Shown here: positions 18,146 to 26,874 of the stretch, piece after piece | Layout of the letters: each line of letters begins with the position of its first letter | Position numbering within the stretch: position 1 is the first letter of the stretch | From: Roseococcus thiosulfatophilus | Lineage (GTDB): Bacteria > Pseudomonadota > Alphaproteobacteria > Acetobacterales > Acetobacteraceae | Length of the DNA stretch: 64,000 nt | Reading direction: 5' to 3' | Assembly (NCBI RefSeq): GCF_017311575.1 | Contig: NZ_JAFFQY010000006.1 | Location: forward strand, 1 to 64,000 | Position numbers and translations under genes: made by a program | Notes under the pieces: generated by a model | What the model was told of the DNA's origin: nothing | The model's database searches: none | What the model saw: only the letters and a program-made list of their open reading frames with translations

Positions 18146-18909
18146 GGCTCGACCACCAGCTGGGCGCGGCCGGCGGCATATCGGGTGATGGTGGCGTCCA
18201 CGGGCTCGCCCTCGCGGTCGATGTTGAGCGCCTCGCTGACCAGGAGCGGGCGGGCACGGGATTGCTGGAGCAGGGCGGCCTCCTCGGCGGTGGGCATGCG
18301 GGCGGTGATGCGGGTGGATTTGCGGCGGTAGTCCGGCACGCCACAGGCGGCGAGCGCGCGGGTGATGGAGGCATCCTCGCGCAGCAGGGCCGCCATCTGC
18401 GGGAAGCGCTGGGCGGGGAAGTGGTGCAGGCCGATGGCCAGCGGCCTTCCATCGGCCAGGGCCAGGCGCTCCACCTGCAGCACGGTGCGGCCGCGGCGCA
18501 GGCCCAACAATTCCGCGATCCGTCCCTCGGGCGGCACCTCCGCCATGCGCAGCACCCGCCCCGCCGGCTCGCGGTTCTGCGCGCGGATGATCTCGCTGAA
18601 GCGGGTGCGGGGGCCGAGCGGGTAGTCCAGCACATCCTCGGCCACGAAGCTGCCGCGCCCCTGTTCGATGCGGACGAGGCCCCTGCCCTCCAGCTCCTCC
18701 ATGGCGCGGCGGATGGTGTGGCGGTTCACGGCGAAGCGGGTGGAAAGCTCGGCCTCCGTGGGCAGGCGCGCGCCCGGGCGGTGCGTGCCGTCGCGGATGG
18801 TGGCTTCGAGGCTGGCCGCGATCTGCCGCCACAGCGCGAGCCCCGCGCCGCGCTGGAGGGGATAGGGATCAAGTGTCACGGAAGCTTCAAGCCCCATGGA
18901 TGTCTGCAT
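18142..18909 (-). CDS. phnF: GntR/HutC-family repressor of phosphonate genes
   Basis: A 255-residue regulator. The N-terminal winged helix-turn-helix includes LALWRQIAASLEATI, RLPTEAELSTRFAVNRHTIRRA and RGSFVAE; a UTRA ligand-binding domain follows from about residue 95. It is divergent from phnG with only 50 bp between the two starts, and a palindromic operator candidate sits in that gap. The start at 18909 lacks a strong ribosome binding site; an ATG four codons downstream is an alternative. Name given by position and family. Confidence 0.88.
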   Translation of the reverse strand: MQTSMGLEASVTLDPYPLQRGAGLALWRQIAASLEATIRDGTHRPGARLPTEAELSTRFAVNRHTIRRAMEELEGRGLVRIEQGRGSFVAEDVLDYPLGPRTRFSEIIRAQNREPAGRVLRMAEVPPEGRIAELLGLRRGRTVLQVERLALADGRPLAIGLHHFPAQRFPQMAALLREDASITRALAACGVPDYRRKSTRITARMPTAEEAALLQQSRARPLLVSEALNIDREGEPVDATITRYAAGRAQLVVEP

Positions 18910-18922
18910 GGCGTCATTGGCA

Positions 18923-18950
18923 TTGACCCTGCCGGAAAGATGTGTAGCTG
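18923..18950 (+). promoter_or_regulatory. Candidate phnG promoter
   Basis: TTGACC (18923-18928) is followed after 16 bases by TAGCTG (18945-18950). This would place transcription start around 18957, next to the phnG ATG at 18960. No Shine-Dalgarno sequence precedes phnG, so a leaderless or near-leaderless mRNA is possible. The -35 box is good and the -10 box poor. Confidence 0.35.
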
Positions 18951-18959
18951 TCTAGACCA
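18948..18959. promoter_or_regulatory. Putative PhnF operator
   Basis: TGGTCTAGACAG on the minus strand is a near-palindrome around CTAGA. It resembles the TGGTATAGACCA-type sites known for mycobacterial PhnF and other HutC-subfamily repressors (recollection). It overlaps the candidate -10 region and ends at the phnG start codon, a good repressor position. Confidence 0.5.
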
Positions 18960-19394
18960 ATGATGGACCGCCCTTCCTGGATGGCCGTGCTGGCACGGGC
19001 TACCGAAGCCGAGATCGAGGCCGCCCTCGCCGGCGCCCCGCCCCTGCCCCCGCACCGCCGCGTGCGCGGCCCCGAGGTGGGGCTGACCATGCTGCGCGGC
19101 CGCGCCGGCGGCGATGGCGAAGCCTTCAACCTGAGCGAGGCGACCGTCGCGCGCTGCACCGTGGCGCTGGAGGATGGCACGCTCGGCCATGGCTGGCGGT
19201 TGGGCCGCCGCAAGCGCGCCGCCGAATGGGCCGCGGTGCTGGACGCGCTGCTGCAGGACGAGGCACGAAGGGACGCATGGCTGGCACAGGTGGTGATGCC
19301 CCTGGCCGAGGCCCAGCGCGCCGCCGCCGCCCGTGACGCCCGCCGCGCCGCCGCGACCGAGGTGCGCTTCGCCACCCTGGCGGCCATGCGATGA
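18960..19394 (+). CDS. phnG: C-P lyase subunit PhnG
   Basis: The 144-residue subunit of the PhnGHIJ core complex that attaches the phosphonate to ribose triphosphate. It is recognisable by RPSWMAVLARATEAE at the start, the EAFNLSEATVARCTV block and GHGWRLGRRKRAAEWAAV. ATG codons at 18960 and 18963 are both possible; neither has a ribosome binding site. It heads the phnGHIJKLM operon. Confidence 0.93.
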   Translation: MMDRPSWMAVLARATEAEIEAALAGAPPLPPHRRVRGPEVGLTMLRGRAGGDGEAFNLSEATVARCTVALEDGTLGHGWRLGRRKRAAEWAAVLDALLQDEARRDAWLAQVVMPLAEAQRAAAARDARRAAATEVRFATLAAMR

Positions 19395-19404
19395 GGAGGG
19401 GGCG

Positions 19405-19977
19405 ATGAAGCCTGCATTCACCGACCCCGTGCTGGACGCCCAGGCCGGCTTCCGCGCGCTGATGGAGGCCATGGCCCGGCCAGGCTGCGTCCAGCAGGTC
19501 ATCTCGCCGCCCGACCTGCCCGAAGGGCTGGAACCCGCCGCCGCCGCCGCCATCCTGACGCTGGCCGATGCGGAGACGCCGCTCTGGACCGATGCGGGCG
19601 AGGAGGCGCGCGGCTGGATCGCCTTCCACACCGGGGCGCCGCTGGTGGCGGAACCGGCTTCCGCGATGCTGCTGCTGAACACCGGGGCCACCATGCCCGA
19701 ACTGGCCACGCTGCAAGCGGGCGAGGATGAGACGCCGCAGGACGGCGCCACGCTCATTCGCCAGGTGGCGGGGCTTTCGGAAGGGTCGGGCTGGCGGCTG
19801 ACGGGGCCGGGCATCGCGCATGAGCACCGCCTCTGCGCCACGGGCATGCCCGCGGATTTCCCCGCGCAATGGCGCGCCAATGCGGCGCGCTTTCCCTGCG
19901 GGGTGGATGTGGTGCTCTGCGCGGGTGCGGCCCTGGCCGCGCTGCCGCGCAGCGTGGCGCTCAGGGAGGGTGGCTGA
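19405..19977 (+). CDS. phnH: C-P lyase subunit PhnH
   Basis: The 190-residue PhnH subunit. FTDPVLDAQAGFRALMEAMA at the N-terminus, the GTEE-like acidic middle and the GPGIA block are typical. The ATG at 19405 follows a strong GAGGAGGGGG site ten bases after the phnG stop. Its stop shares one base with the phnI start (TGATG). Length is normal. Confidence 0.92.
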   Translation: MKPAFTDPVLDAQAGFRALMEAMARPGCVQQVISPPDLPEGLEPAAAAAILTLADAETPLWTDAGEEARGWIAFHTGAPLVAEPASAMLLLNTGATMPELATLQAGEDETPQDGATLIRQVAGLSEGSGWRLTGPGIAHEHRLCATGMPADFPAQWRANAARFPCGVDVVLCAGAALAALPRSVALREGG

Positions 19978-21074
19978 TGTATGTCGCGGTCAAGGGCGGC
20001 GATGCGGCCATCGCCGCCGCCCATGCCTGGCTGGCCGAGCAGCGGCGGGGCGACAAGGCCCTGCCTGAACTGTCCGCCGCGCAGTTGCAGGAACAGCTGG
20101 GCCTCGCGGTGGACCGGGTGATGGCCGAGGGCAGCTGCCACGACCGGGAACTGGCCGCGCTCGCCATCAAGCAGGCGCGTGGCGACCTGATCGAGGCCGC
20201 CTTCCTGCTGCGCGCCTACCGCAACACGCTGACCCGCTTCCCGGCGGCGGAGCCGGTGGACACGGGCGCCATGCGCGTGCGCCGGCGCATCAGCGCGACC
20301 TACAAGGACATGCCGGGCGGCCAGGTGCTGGGCCCGACCTTCGACTACACCCACCGCCTGCTGGACTTCGCCCTGCTGGCCGAGGGCGAGGCGCCCCTGG
20401 CACCCGAGGAGGCCGAGGCCACGGGCGCCCCCATGCCGCGCGTCAGCGAAATCCTGGCGCAGGAGGGGTTGATGCGCCGCGAACCGCCCGGCGACGGCGC
20501 CCCGCCGCCCGACCTGACGCGCGACCCCCTGCCCTTTCCCGCCCCGCGCGCCCTGCGCCTGCAATCCCTCGCGCGCGGGGACGAGGGTTTCCTGCTCGGC
20601 CTCGGCTATTCCACCCAGCGCGGCTACGGCAACGCCCACCCCTTCGTTGCGGAGCTGCGGATGGGCGAGGTGGAGGTGCTGATCACCCCGCCGGAGCTGG
20701 GCTTTCCCATCAGCCTGGGCGAGATCACCGTCACCGAATGCCAGATGGTGAACCAGTTCGCGGGCCGGGCCGACACGCCGCCGCAATTCACCCGCGGCTA
20801 CGGGCTCTCGCTCGGCCACAGTGAGCGCAAGGCGATGGCCATGGCGCTGGTGGACCGCGCCCTGATGGCGCGCGACCTCGGCGAGGAGGTCACCGCCCCC
20901 GCGCAGGACCAGGAATTCGTGCTGCTGCACGCGGACAATGTGGAGGCGACGGGCTTCGTGGAACATCTCAAGCTGCCGCACCACGTGGATTTCCAGAGCG
21001 AGCTGGAGAAGCTGCGGAGCATCCGCGCGCGGTGGGAAGCGGCGCGGGATGGCGTGCCGGAGGCCGCGGAATGA
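19977..21074 (+). CDS. phnI: C-P lyase subunit PhnI
   Basis: The 365-residue PhnI, the nucleosidase subunit that with PhnGHL couples MgATP and phosphonate to ribose 1-methylphosphonate 5-triphosphate. It begins MYVAVKGGDAAI and contains the RRRISATYKDMPGGQVLGP and GYSTQRGYGNAHPF blocks and the TVTECQMVNQF block characteristic of PhnI. The start overlaps the phnH stop, and the phnJ start overlaps its stop. No odd residues noted. Confidence 0.95.
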   Translation: MYVAVKGGDAAIAAAHAWLAEQRRGDKALPELSAAQLQEQLGLAVDRVMAEGSCHDRELAALAIKQARGDLIEAAFLLRAYRNTLTRFPAAEPVDTGAMRVRRRISATYKDMPGGQVLGPTFDYTHRLLDFALLAEGEAPLAPEEAEATGAPMPRVSEILAQEGLMRREPPGDGAPPPDLTRDPLPFPAPRALRLQSLARGDEGFLLGLGYSTQRGYGNAHPFVAELRMGEVEVLITPPELGFPISLGEITVTECQMVNQFAGRADTPPQFTRGYGLSLGHSERKAMAMALVDRALMARDLGEEVTAPAQDQEFVLLHADNVEATGFVEHLKLPHHVDFQSELEKLRSIRARWEAARDGVPEAAE

Positions 21075-21919
21075 CCGATCCAGGATATAACTTCGCCTAC
21101 CTGGACGAGGCGACGAAGCGCATGATCCGTCGCGCGCTGCTCAAGGCCATCGCCATACCTGGCCACCAGATTCCCTTCGGCGCGCGCGAGATGCCGCTGC
21201 CCTATGGCTGGGGCACGGGCGGCATCCAGGTCACGGCCAGCATCCTTGGCCCGGACGACACGCTGAAGGTCATTGACCAGGGCGCGGATGACACGACGAA
21301 TGCCGTCTCCATCCGTCGCTTCTTCCATCGCGTGGCGGGCGTGCAGGTCACGACGCGCACGGCCGAGGCGACCATCATCCAGACCCGCCACCGCATTCCC
21401 GAACGCCCGCTGACCGAGGGCCAGGTGATGGTCTTCCAGGTGCCGATGCCCGAGCCGCTGTTCAAGCTGGAACCGCGCCTCGCCGAAACCCGGCGCCTGC
21501 ACGCGCTGGGCGACTACTCCCTCGCGCAGGTGAAGCTCTACGAGGACATCGCGCGCCAGGGCGAGGGCGGGTCCGCCTACAGCCACCCGGTCATGGTGAA
21601 CCACCGCTACCTCATGTCGCCCTCGCCCATCCCGGGCTTCGACAACCCGAAGCTGCACATGTCGCCGGCGCTGATGCTGTTCGGCGCGGGGCGCGAGAAG
21701 AAGATCTACGCCGTCCCGCCCTATACGAGCGTGGTCAGCCTCGACTTCGACGACCACCCCTTCCGGCCCGTGCGCGCGCCCCATGCCTGCGCGGCCTGCG
21801 GCAGCACGACCAGCTACCTGGACGAGATCGTCACCGATGACCGGGGCGGGCGGATGTTCGTCTGCTCCGACACCGACCATTGCGCCGAGAACCAGATGGC
21901 GCGGAAGGCCGCGGAATGA
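21071..21919 (+). CDS. phnJ: C-P lyase radical SAM enzyme PhnJ
   Basis: The 282-residue iron-sulfur enzyme that breaks the carbon-phosphorus bond, releasing the alkane and 5-phosphoribosyl 1,2-cyclic phosphate. Cysteines 240, 243, 265 and 271 reproduce the C-x2-C-x21-C-x5-C pattern of E. coli PhnJ (241, 244, 266, 272), so both the cluster ligands and the radical cysteine are intact. The N-terminal NFAYLDEATKRMIRRALLKA block is also typical. ATGA overlap on both sides. Confidence 0.97.
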   Translation: MTDPGYNFAYLDEATKRMIRRALLKAIAIPGHQIPFGAREMPLPYGWGTGGIQVTASILGPDDTLKVIDQGADDTTNAVSIRRFFHRVAGVQVTTRTAEATIIQTRHRIPERPLTEGQVMVFQVPMPEPLFKLEPRLAETRRLHALGDYSLAQVKLYEDIARQGEGGSAYSHPVMVNHRYLMSPSPIPGFDNPKLHMSPALMLFGAGREKKIYAVPPYTSVVSLDFDDHPFRPVRAPHACAACGSTTSYLDEIVTDDRGGRMFVCSDTDHCAENQMARKAAE

Positions 21920-22686
21920 GCCCGATCCTGGAAGGCCAGAACCTCGCGCTGCGCTTCGTCGCGGTGCGGGCGCTGGATGATGTGTCGCTTGCCCTCTGGC
22001 CCGGCGAGGTGGTGGCCATCGTGGGTGAGAGCGGATCGGGCAAGTCCACCTTGCTGCGCGTGCTGGCGGGGCTCGCGGCACCCCAGGCCGGCCGGGTTCT
22101 CTACCACGACGCGGACGGCGCGGCGCAGGATGTCCACGCCCTGCGCGAGGCCGAGCGCCGCACGCTGATGCGCCGCGACTGGGGCTTCGTCCACCAGAAT
22201 GCCCGCGACGGGCTGCGGATGGGCGTCTCGGCCGGCGGCAATATCGGTGAACGGTTGATGGCGGCCGGCGGCCGGCACTACGGCAATATCCGCACGGCCG
22301 CCGCCGAATGGATGGCACGCGTCGAGATGGACCCCGCCCGCATGGACGAGGCCCCGCGCAACTTCTCGGGCGGCATGCAGCAGCGCCTGCAGATCGCGCG
22401 CTGCCTGGTGACGCGCCCGCGCCTCGTCTTCATGGACGAACCCACGGGTGGGCTCGATGTCAGCGTGCAGGCGCGGCTGCTGGACCTGATCCGCTCGCTG
22501 GTGGCGGAGCTTGGCCTCGCCGTGCTGTTCGTCACGCATGACATCGCCGCCGCCCGGCTGCTGGCGCACCGCATCGTGGTGATGCGCCATGGGCGGATCG
22601 TGGAGGAGGGCCTCGCCGACCGCGTGCTGGATGACCCGCAGCACCCCTACACGCAGCTTCTCGTGGCCTCGGTGCTGGCGGCATGA
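21916..22686 (+). CDS. phnK: C-P lyase ABC-type ATPase PhnK
   Basis: A 256-residue ATP-binding protein that associates with the PhnGHIJ core rather than with a membrane transporter. Walker [10 protein letters not shown], signature [13 protein letters not shown], Walker B LVFMDEP and the H-loop VTHD are present. The sequence is close to the dipeptide-transporter ATPases, as PhnK generally is. Translationally coupled to phnJ and phnL by ATGA overlaps. Confidence 0.93.
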   Translation: MSPILEGQNLALRFVAVRALDDVSLALWPGEVVAIVGESGSGKSTLLRVLAGLAAPQAGRVLYHDADGAAQDVHALREAERRTLMRRDWGFVHQNARDGLRMGVSAGGNIGERLMAAGGRHYGNIRTAAAEWMARVEMDPARMDEAPRNFSGGMQQRLQIARCLVTRPRLVFMDEPTGGLDVSVQARLLDLIRSLVAELGLAVLFVTHDIAAARLLAHRIVVMRHGRIVEEGLADRVLDDPQHPYTQLLVASVLAA

Positions 22687-23384
22687 GCGACATGGCATTG
22701 GACGTCGGGGCGCTGTCCAAGCGCTTCACCCTGCACCTGCGCGGCGGCGTGAGCTTTCCCGTGCTGGAGGATGCGGCGCTGGTGCTGCGGCCGGGCGAAT
22801 GCGTGGCGCTGACCGGGCCCTCGGGCGCGGGGAAATCCACGCTGATGCGCTGCATCGCGGGCAATTACGGCGCGGATTCCGGCCATATCCGGCTGCGGCA
22901 TCGCGGCGCCATGGTGGACCTCGTCACCGCCGATGCGCGATTGATGCGGGAAATCCGGGCCGAGAGCCTCGGCCATGTCTCGCAGTTCCTGCGCGTGATC
23001 CCGCGCGTGCCAGCGCTGGAGGTGGTGGCCGAACCCCTGCGCCTCCGCGGCGTCCCGCGCGCCGAGGCCGAAGCCCAGGCCGCCGCCCTGCTGGCGCGCC
23101 TGAACCTTCCCGAACGCCTGCACGGCCTGCCGCCCGCCACCTTCTCGGGCGGCGAGCAGCAGCGGGTGAACATCGCCCGCGGCTTCGTGGCCCATTACCC
23201 GCTGATGCTGCTGGACGAGCCCACGGCCAGCCTCGACCCCGCCAACCGGGAGGTGGTGATCGCCCTCATCGCGGAGGCAAAGGCCCGGGGCGCGGCCATT
23301 CTGGGAATTTTCCATGACAGCGAGGTGCGCGCCCGCGTCGCGGATCGCCTGCATGAGGTGCGGCCGCTAGAAGACGCGGCATGA
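22683..23384 (+). CDS. phnL: C-P lyase ABC-type ATPase PhnL
   Basis: A 233-residue ATPase needed with PhnGHI for forming the ribosyl phosphonate. Walker [10 protein letters not shown], signature [14 protein letters not shown], Walker B LMLLDEP, and the PhnL-like [21 protein letters not shown] block are seen. The final aromatic H-loop reads IFHD. The start at 22683 overlaps phnK; phnM follows after 37 bp. Confidence 0.93.
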   Translation: MSDMALDVGALSKRFTLHLRGGVSFPVLEDAALVLRPGECVALTGPSGAGKSTLMRCIAGNYGADSGHIRLRHRGAMVDLVTADARLMREIRAESLGHVSQFLRVIPRVPALEVVAEPLRLRGVPRAEAEAQAAALLARLNLPERLHGLPPATFSGGEQQRVNIARGFVAHYPLMLLDEPTASLDPANREVVIALIAEAKARGAAILGIFHDSEVRARVADRLHEVRPLEDAA

Positions 23385-23421
23385 GCGCCCACATCCACCA
23401 TACATCCCACAGCGAGGCCCG

Positions 23422-24585
23422 ATGAGCGCCATCCTTCACCGCGCCCCCGCCGCGCGCGAGACCATCCTGACCCATGCGCGCCTCATCCTGCCCGACCAGG
23501 AGTTGGACGGCACGCTGGTGCTGCGCGATGGCCTCATCGCCGATGTGCAGCCCGGCCGCGCCCACCACCCCTCCGCCGTGGATTGCGGCGGCGAGGTGCT
23601 GATGCCCGGCGTCGTGGACGTGCACACCGACAACCTGGAACGCCAGGTGATGCCGCGCAGCAACGCCCGCTGGCCCTCGCGCTCGGCCTTCCTCAGCCAT
23701 GACGCGCAATGCGCGGTGGCGGGCGTGACGACGGTGCTGGACGCGCTCTGCCTGGGCGATCTCGGCTTCGACGTGGAGCGCGGCAAGACCTTCGAGGACG
23801 GGGTGCGCGACATCACCGCGCTGACCGCTGAGGGCGTGCTGAAGGTGGAGCACCTGCTGCACCTGCGCTGCGAATTGCCCGCGGCTGACATGCCCGTGCT
23901 GCTCGACCCGGTGGCCGAGCACCCGCTGGTCGCCATGGTCAGCCTGATGGACCATTCGCCGGGTGTGGGCCAATACCGCGACCTGGTGCGCTATCGTGCG
24001 ATGCGCCTCAGGACCACGCGGATGAACGAGGCGCAGATCGAGGCGCGCATCGCCGAACTGCTGGAGCAACGGGCCCGGCTGCGCGAACCCCAGCGCCGCA
24101 TGGTGCTGGACCGCTTCGCCGGCCGTGGCGTGCCGCTGGCCAGCCATGACGACGAAATGCCGGCCGAAGTCGCGCGCAATGCGGCCGACGGCATCATGGT
24201 CAGCGAATTCCCGGTGACGATGGAAGCGGCGGCCGAGGCCGCGCGGCTGGGCGTCGCCGTCATCGCCGGCGCGCCCAACATCGTGCGCGGCGGTAGCCAT
24301 TCGGGCAATGTGGCCGCCATGGACCTGGTCCGTGCCGGCGCCGTGGACGTGCTGGCCAGCGACTACGTGCCCCCCGCGCTGATCGAGGCCGCCTTCGCCA
24401 TGGCGGAGGTCACGGGCCTGCCCGCCGCCATCGCCACCATCACCGCCAACGCCGCCGACATGTGCCGCCTGCAGGATCGCGGGCGGCTGGCGGCCGGGCA
24501 ACGCGCCGACATCGTCCGCGTGCTGCCGCACCAGGGCATTCCCGTCATCCGCGCGGTGTGGCGCGGCGGGGAGCGGGTGGCGTGA
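23422..24585 (+). CDS. phnM: Alpha-D-ribose 1-methylphosphonate 5-triphosphate diphosphatase PhnM
   Basis: The 387-residue amidohydrolase-superfamily enzyme removes pyrophosphate from the ribosyl phosphonate triphosphate before C-P cleavage. MPGVVDVHTDNLERQ carries the first metal ligands. SLMDHSPGVGQ, ASHDDEMP, GAPNIVRGGSHSGN and LASDYVPPALI complete the set. The ATG at 23422 has GCGAGG upstream. The next gene starts within its stop (GTGA) or six bases later. Confidence 0.95.
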   Translation: MSAILHRAPAARETILTHARLILPDQELDGTLVLRDGLIADVQPGRAHHPSAVDCGGEVLMPGVVDVHTDNLERQVMPRSNARWPSRSAFLSHDAQCAVAGVTTVLDALCLGDLGFDVERGKTFEDGVRDITALTAEGVLKVEHLLHLRCELPAADMPVLLDPVAEHPLVAMVSLMDHSPGVGQYRDLVRYRAMRLRTTRMNEAQIEARIAELLEQRARLREPQRRMVLDRFAGRGVPLASHDDEMPAEVARNAADGIMVSEFPVTMEAAAEAARLGVAVIAGAPNIVRGGSHSGNVAAMDLVRAGAVDVLASDYVPPALIEAAFAMAEVTGLPAAIATITANAADMCRLQDRGRLAAGQRADIVRVLPHQGIPVIRAVWRGGERVA

Positions 24586-24587
24586 CG

Positions 24588-25253
24588 ATGCGCGCCGCCC
24601 TCTACTGGGCGCCCGAGCTGGACGACCCTCTGCACGCGGCCGGCAGCACCTGGCTGGGGCGCGATGCCGAGACGGGGGCCACCCTGCCCCAGCCTCCCGT
24701 CCCCGACCTGCATGCCATCACGGCCGATGCGCGGGGCTATGGGCTGCACGCGACGCTGAAGCCGCCCTTCCGCCTCGCCACCTCCTATGCCGCGCTGCGC
24801 GAGGATGCGGCCGCCTTCGCGGCCCGCATGGCGCCCTTCGAGCTGCCGCCGCTGGCGGTGATGGATTTGAAGGGCTTCCTGGCCCTGCGGGAGATCGCCC
24901 CCTGCCCGGCGCTGCGCGCGCTGACCGATGGCGCGGTGGCCGCGCTGGACGCCCATCGCGCCCCGCCCACGGAGGAGGAGCTTGCACGGCGCCGCAAGGC
25001 CGGGCTCTCCGCCCGGCAGGAGGCGATGCTGGCGCGCTGGGGCTACCCCTATCTGGAAGAGGATTGGCAGTTCCACGTGACGCTGACGCGCCGCCTCACG
25101 CCCGAGGAAACCGCAGTGGTGCGCCCGGCGGCCGCGGCGCATTTCGCAACCGTGGCCGGCCGGGCGCGGCGGGTGCGCGAGGTCTGCCTGTTCACCCAGG
25201 CCGGCCCCGGCGCCCCCTTCCTGATCGCCGAGCGCCTGGCGCTCGGCGGGTAG
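24588..25253 (+). CDS. DUF1045 phosphonate-operon protein, 2H phosphoesterase type
   Basis: A 221-residue member of the family often found at the end of phn operons. Two H-x-T motifs, HAT at 54-56 and HVT at 163-165, fit the 2H phosphoesterase (RNA ligase-like) fold, which acts on cyclic phosphates or 2'-5' bonds. The operon lacks phnP, so this protein may open the 5-phosphoribosyl 1,2-cyclic phosphate made by PhnJ; that role is inferred. Start could instead be the GTG at 24582, which overlaps the phnM stop. Confidence 0.85.
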   Translation: MRAALYWAPELDDPLHAAGSTWLGRDAETGATLPQPPVPDLHAITADARGYGLHATLKPPFRLATSYAALREDAAAFAARMAPFELPPLAVMDLKGFLALREIAPCPALRALTDGAVAALDAHRAPPTEEELARRRKAGLSARQEAMLARWGYPYLEEDWQFHVTLTRRLTPEETAVVRPAAAAHFATVAGRARRVREVCLFTQAGPGAPFLIAERLALGG

Positions 25254-25258
25254 CTGCC

Positions 25259-25810
25259 TTACCGCGTGGCGGGGGCGGTCGGCGCCCCCGGCTGGCCGGG
25301 GCCGCGGCCCTCGCCGCGCGCGCGCCGCTGGGGCAGTTCGTCACGGGTGATGGCGCCATCGCCATTCGCATCCGCCATGCGGAAGCGCATCTCGGCGGGG
25401 GCGCGCATCTCCTCCAGCGTCACGACGCCGTCGCGGTTGGCGTCGAGGCCGCGGAACATGGCGGCGCGGTGCTGCTGCATCCGCTCGGCGCGCGGGCCGG
25501 TGGCCTGGCCCCGGCCTTCCTGCTGCTGGCGGCCCTGACGCTGCGGATACATGTTGGCGAACTCCTCCGGCGTCAGCCCGCCGCTGCGGTCGGCATCCGC
25601 GGCCTGGAAGCGCTGCGTGACGACGCCCCAGGCCTCGTCCCAGGTGATGCGGCCGTCATTGTTGGTGTCGAGCTGCTGGAACATGCGGGCGCCCGGACCA
25701 CCGCCCGGACCCGCGCCGGGGGCGGGCTGGGCGAAGGCGACGCCACCCGCGAGCAGGCCGGCGCCCAGGATGGCGGCACCGAACAGGGAGGGAATGCGAA
25801 ACTGGGCCAT
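25259..25810 (-). CDS. Secreted or periplasmic four-EF-hand protein
   Basis: A 183-residue protein. Residues 1-28 look like a Sec signal peptide (hydrophobic GAAILGAGLLAGGVAFA then AQ). Four calcium-binding loops follow: DTNNDGRITWDE, DADRSGGLTPEE, DANRDGVVTLEE and DANGDGAITRDE. The linker between the pairs is Gln/Arg/Gly-rich and the C-terminus is Gly/Pro/Arg-rich. ATG 25810 is preceded by GAGGAGA; a frame to 25870 is rejected. Function beyond calcium binding is unknown. It is convergent with the DUF1045 gene, five bases apart. Confidence 0.85.
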   Translation of the reverse strand: MAQFRIPSLFGAAILGAGLLAGGVAFAQPAPGAGPGGGPGARMFQQLDTNNDGRITWDEAWGVVTQRFQAADADRSGGLTPEEFANMYPQRQGRQQQEGRGQATGPRAERMQQHRAAMFRGLDANRDGVVTLEEMRAPAEMRFRMADANGDGAITRDELPQRRARGEGRGPGQPGAPTAPATR

Positions 25811-25926
25811 GGTGGTCTCCTCAAATCCGGGCGGAATGTTCCGTCCGATGAGCAGACCATGCACCCCCATTGTAACGCCCGCGTGGCGAAGCCGGCCCAG
25901 GGAGGTGAGGAAATGTGACCGTGCCC

Positions 25927-25998
25927 TGCCGGGTGTCGGGATTGAACCGACGACCTACCGCTTACAAGGCGGTTGCTCTACCGCTGAGCTAACCCGGC
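25927..25998 (-). tRNA. tRNA-Thr (anticodon TGT)
   Basis: On the minus strand the cloverleaf is complete: acceptor GCCGGGT/ACCCGGC with discriminator A, D-stem GCTC/GAGC, anticodon stem ACCGC/GCGGT with loop CTTGTAA, and a T-arm with GGTTCAATCC. Anticodon TGT reads ACA-type threonine codons. CCA is not encoded. It lies between the EF-hand gene and rlmB. Confidence 0.95.
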
Positions 25999-26057
25999 CA
26001 GGCGCGTCCTTCTACGGCAGGGGGCCATGGGTTGTCAGCAGGCGACGGGCGGGCTTC

Positions 26058-26870
26058 ATGGGGGTCATGCGCCCCAACCGCCCATCGCCGCGCCCGCGCG
26101 GCCCCGCCGCCCATCGCCCGCCCCCCCAACGTGCGGCCGAGGGTTCCAGGGGCGGGGCCGAGGGCGTCTGGCTGCACGGCCTGCACCCGGTCGCCGCCGC
26201 CCTGGCCAACCCCGCCCGCCGCCTGCGCCGCCTGCTGGTGACGCGCGAGGCCGAGCGCGAATTGGCTGAGCGGGTGCCCAACCCCTGGCGCATCACGCCC
26301 GAACTGGTGGAGCGGGACCGGCTGGCGGCGCTGCTGCCGCCCGAATCCGTCCACCAGGGCGCGGCCCTGCTGGTCGAACCGCTGCCCACGCTGTCGCTGG
26401 AGAAGGTGCTGGAAGGCTCGACCGGGCCCGTGCTGGTGCTGGACCAGGTGACCGACCCGCGCAATGTCGGCGCCATCCTGCGCTCAGCCGCCGCCTTCGG
26501 CGCGGCGGCGATGGTGATGCAGGACCGCCATGCCCCGCAGGAGACGGGCTCGCTCGCCCGCGCCGCCTCGGGCGCGCTGGAGGTCGTGCCCATCCTGCGG
26601 GAGGTGAACCTCTCCCGCGCCCTGCAGGCCCTGAAGAAGGCCGGGCTCTGGGTGGTGGGGCTGGAGGCGGCGGGGCCCGTCACCCTCGCGCAATCGGGCT
26701 TGCAGGGGCGGCGCGTCGCGCTGGTGCTGGGGGCCGAGGGCGAGGGGCTGCGGCGCCTGACACGCGAGAATTGCGACGAGCTGGTCCGCCTGCCCATCAT
26801 GCCCGCGATGGAAAGCCTGAACGTCTCGGCCGCCGCGGCCGTGGCACTTTATGAACTGGTGAGGGAATGA
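26058..26870 (+). CDS. rlmB: 23S rRNA 2'-O-methyltransferase, TrmH/RlmB type
   Basis: A 270-residue SPOUT methyltransferase with its trefoil knot motifs: DPRNVGAILRSA (motif 1), VLGAEGEGLRR (motif 2) and LPIMPAMESLNVSAAAAVA (motif 3). A substrate-binding domain precedes them, beginning WLHGLHPVAAAL. The first ~30 residues are Pro/Arg-rich and probably disordered. Two ATGs, 26058 and 26067, are possible starts. RlmB methylates G2251; TrmH-type acting on tRNA is the alternative, but the N-terminal HGLHPV block favours RlmB. Confidence 0.88.
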   Translation: MGVMRPNRPSPRPRGPAAHRPPPQRAAEGSRGGAEGVWLHGLHPVAAALANPARRLRRLLVTREAERELAERVPNPWRITPELVERDRLAALLPPESVHQGAALLVEPLPTLSLEKVLEGSTGPVLVLDQVTDPRNVGAILRSAAAFGAAAMVMQDRHAPQETGSLARAASGALEVVPILREVNLSRALQALKKAGLWVVGLEAAGPVTLAQSGLQGRRVALVLGAEGEGLRRLTRENCDELVRLPIMPAMESLNVSAAAAVALYELVRE

Positions 26871-26874
26871 CCGA

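Noticed and set aside
21916-23384. phnK and phnL as part of a membrane ABC transporter
   Set aside because: They resemble transporter ATPases, but are embedded in the C-P lyase operon with no permease, as is normal for PhnK and PhnL.
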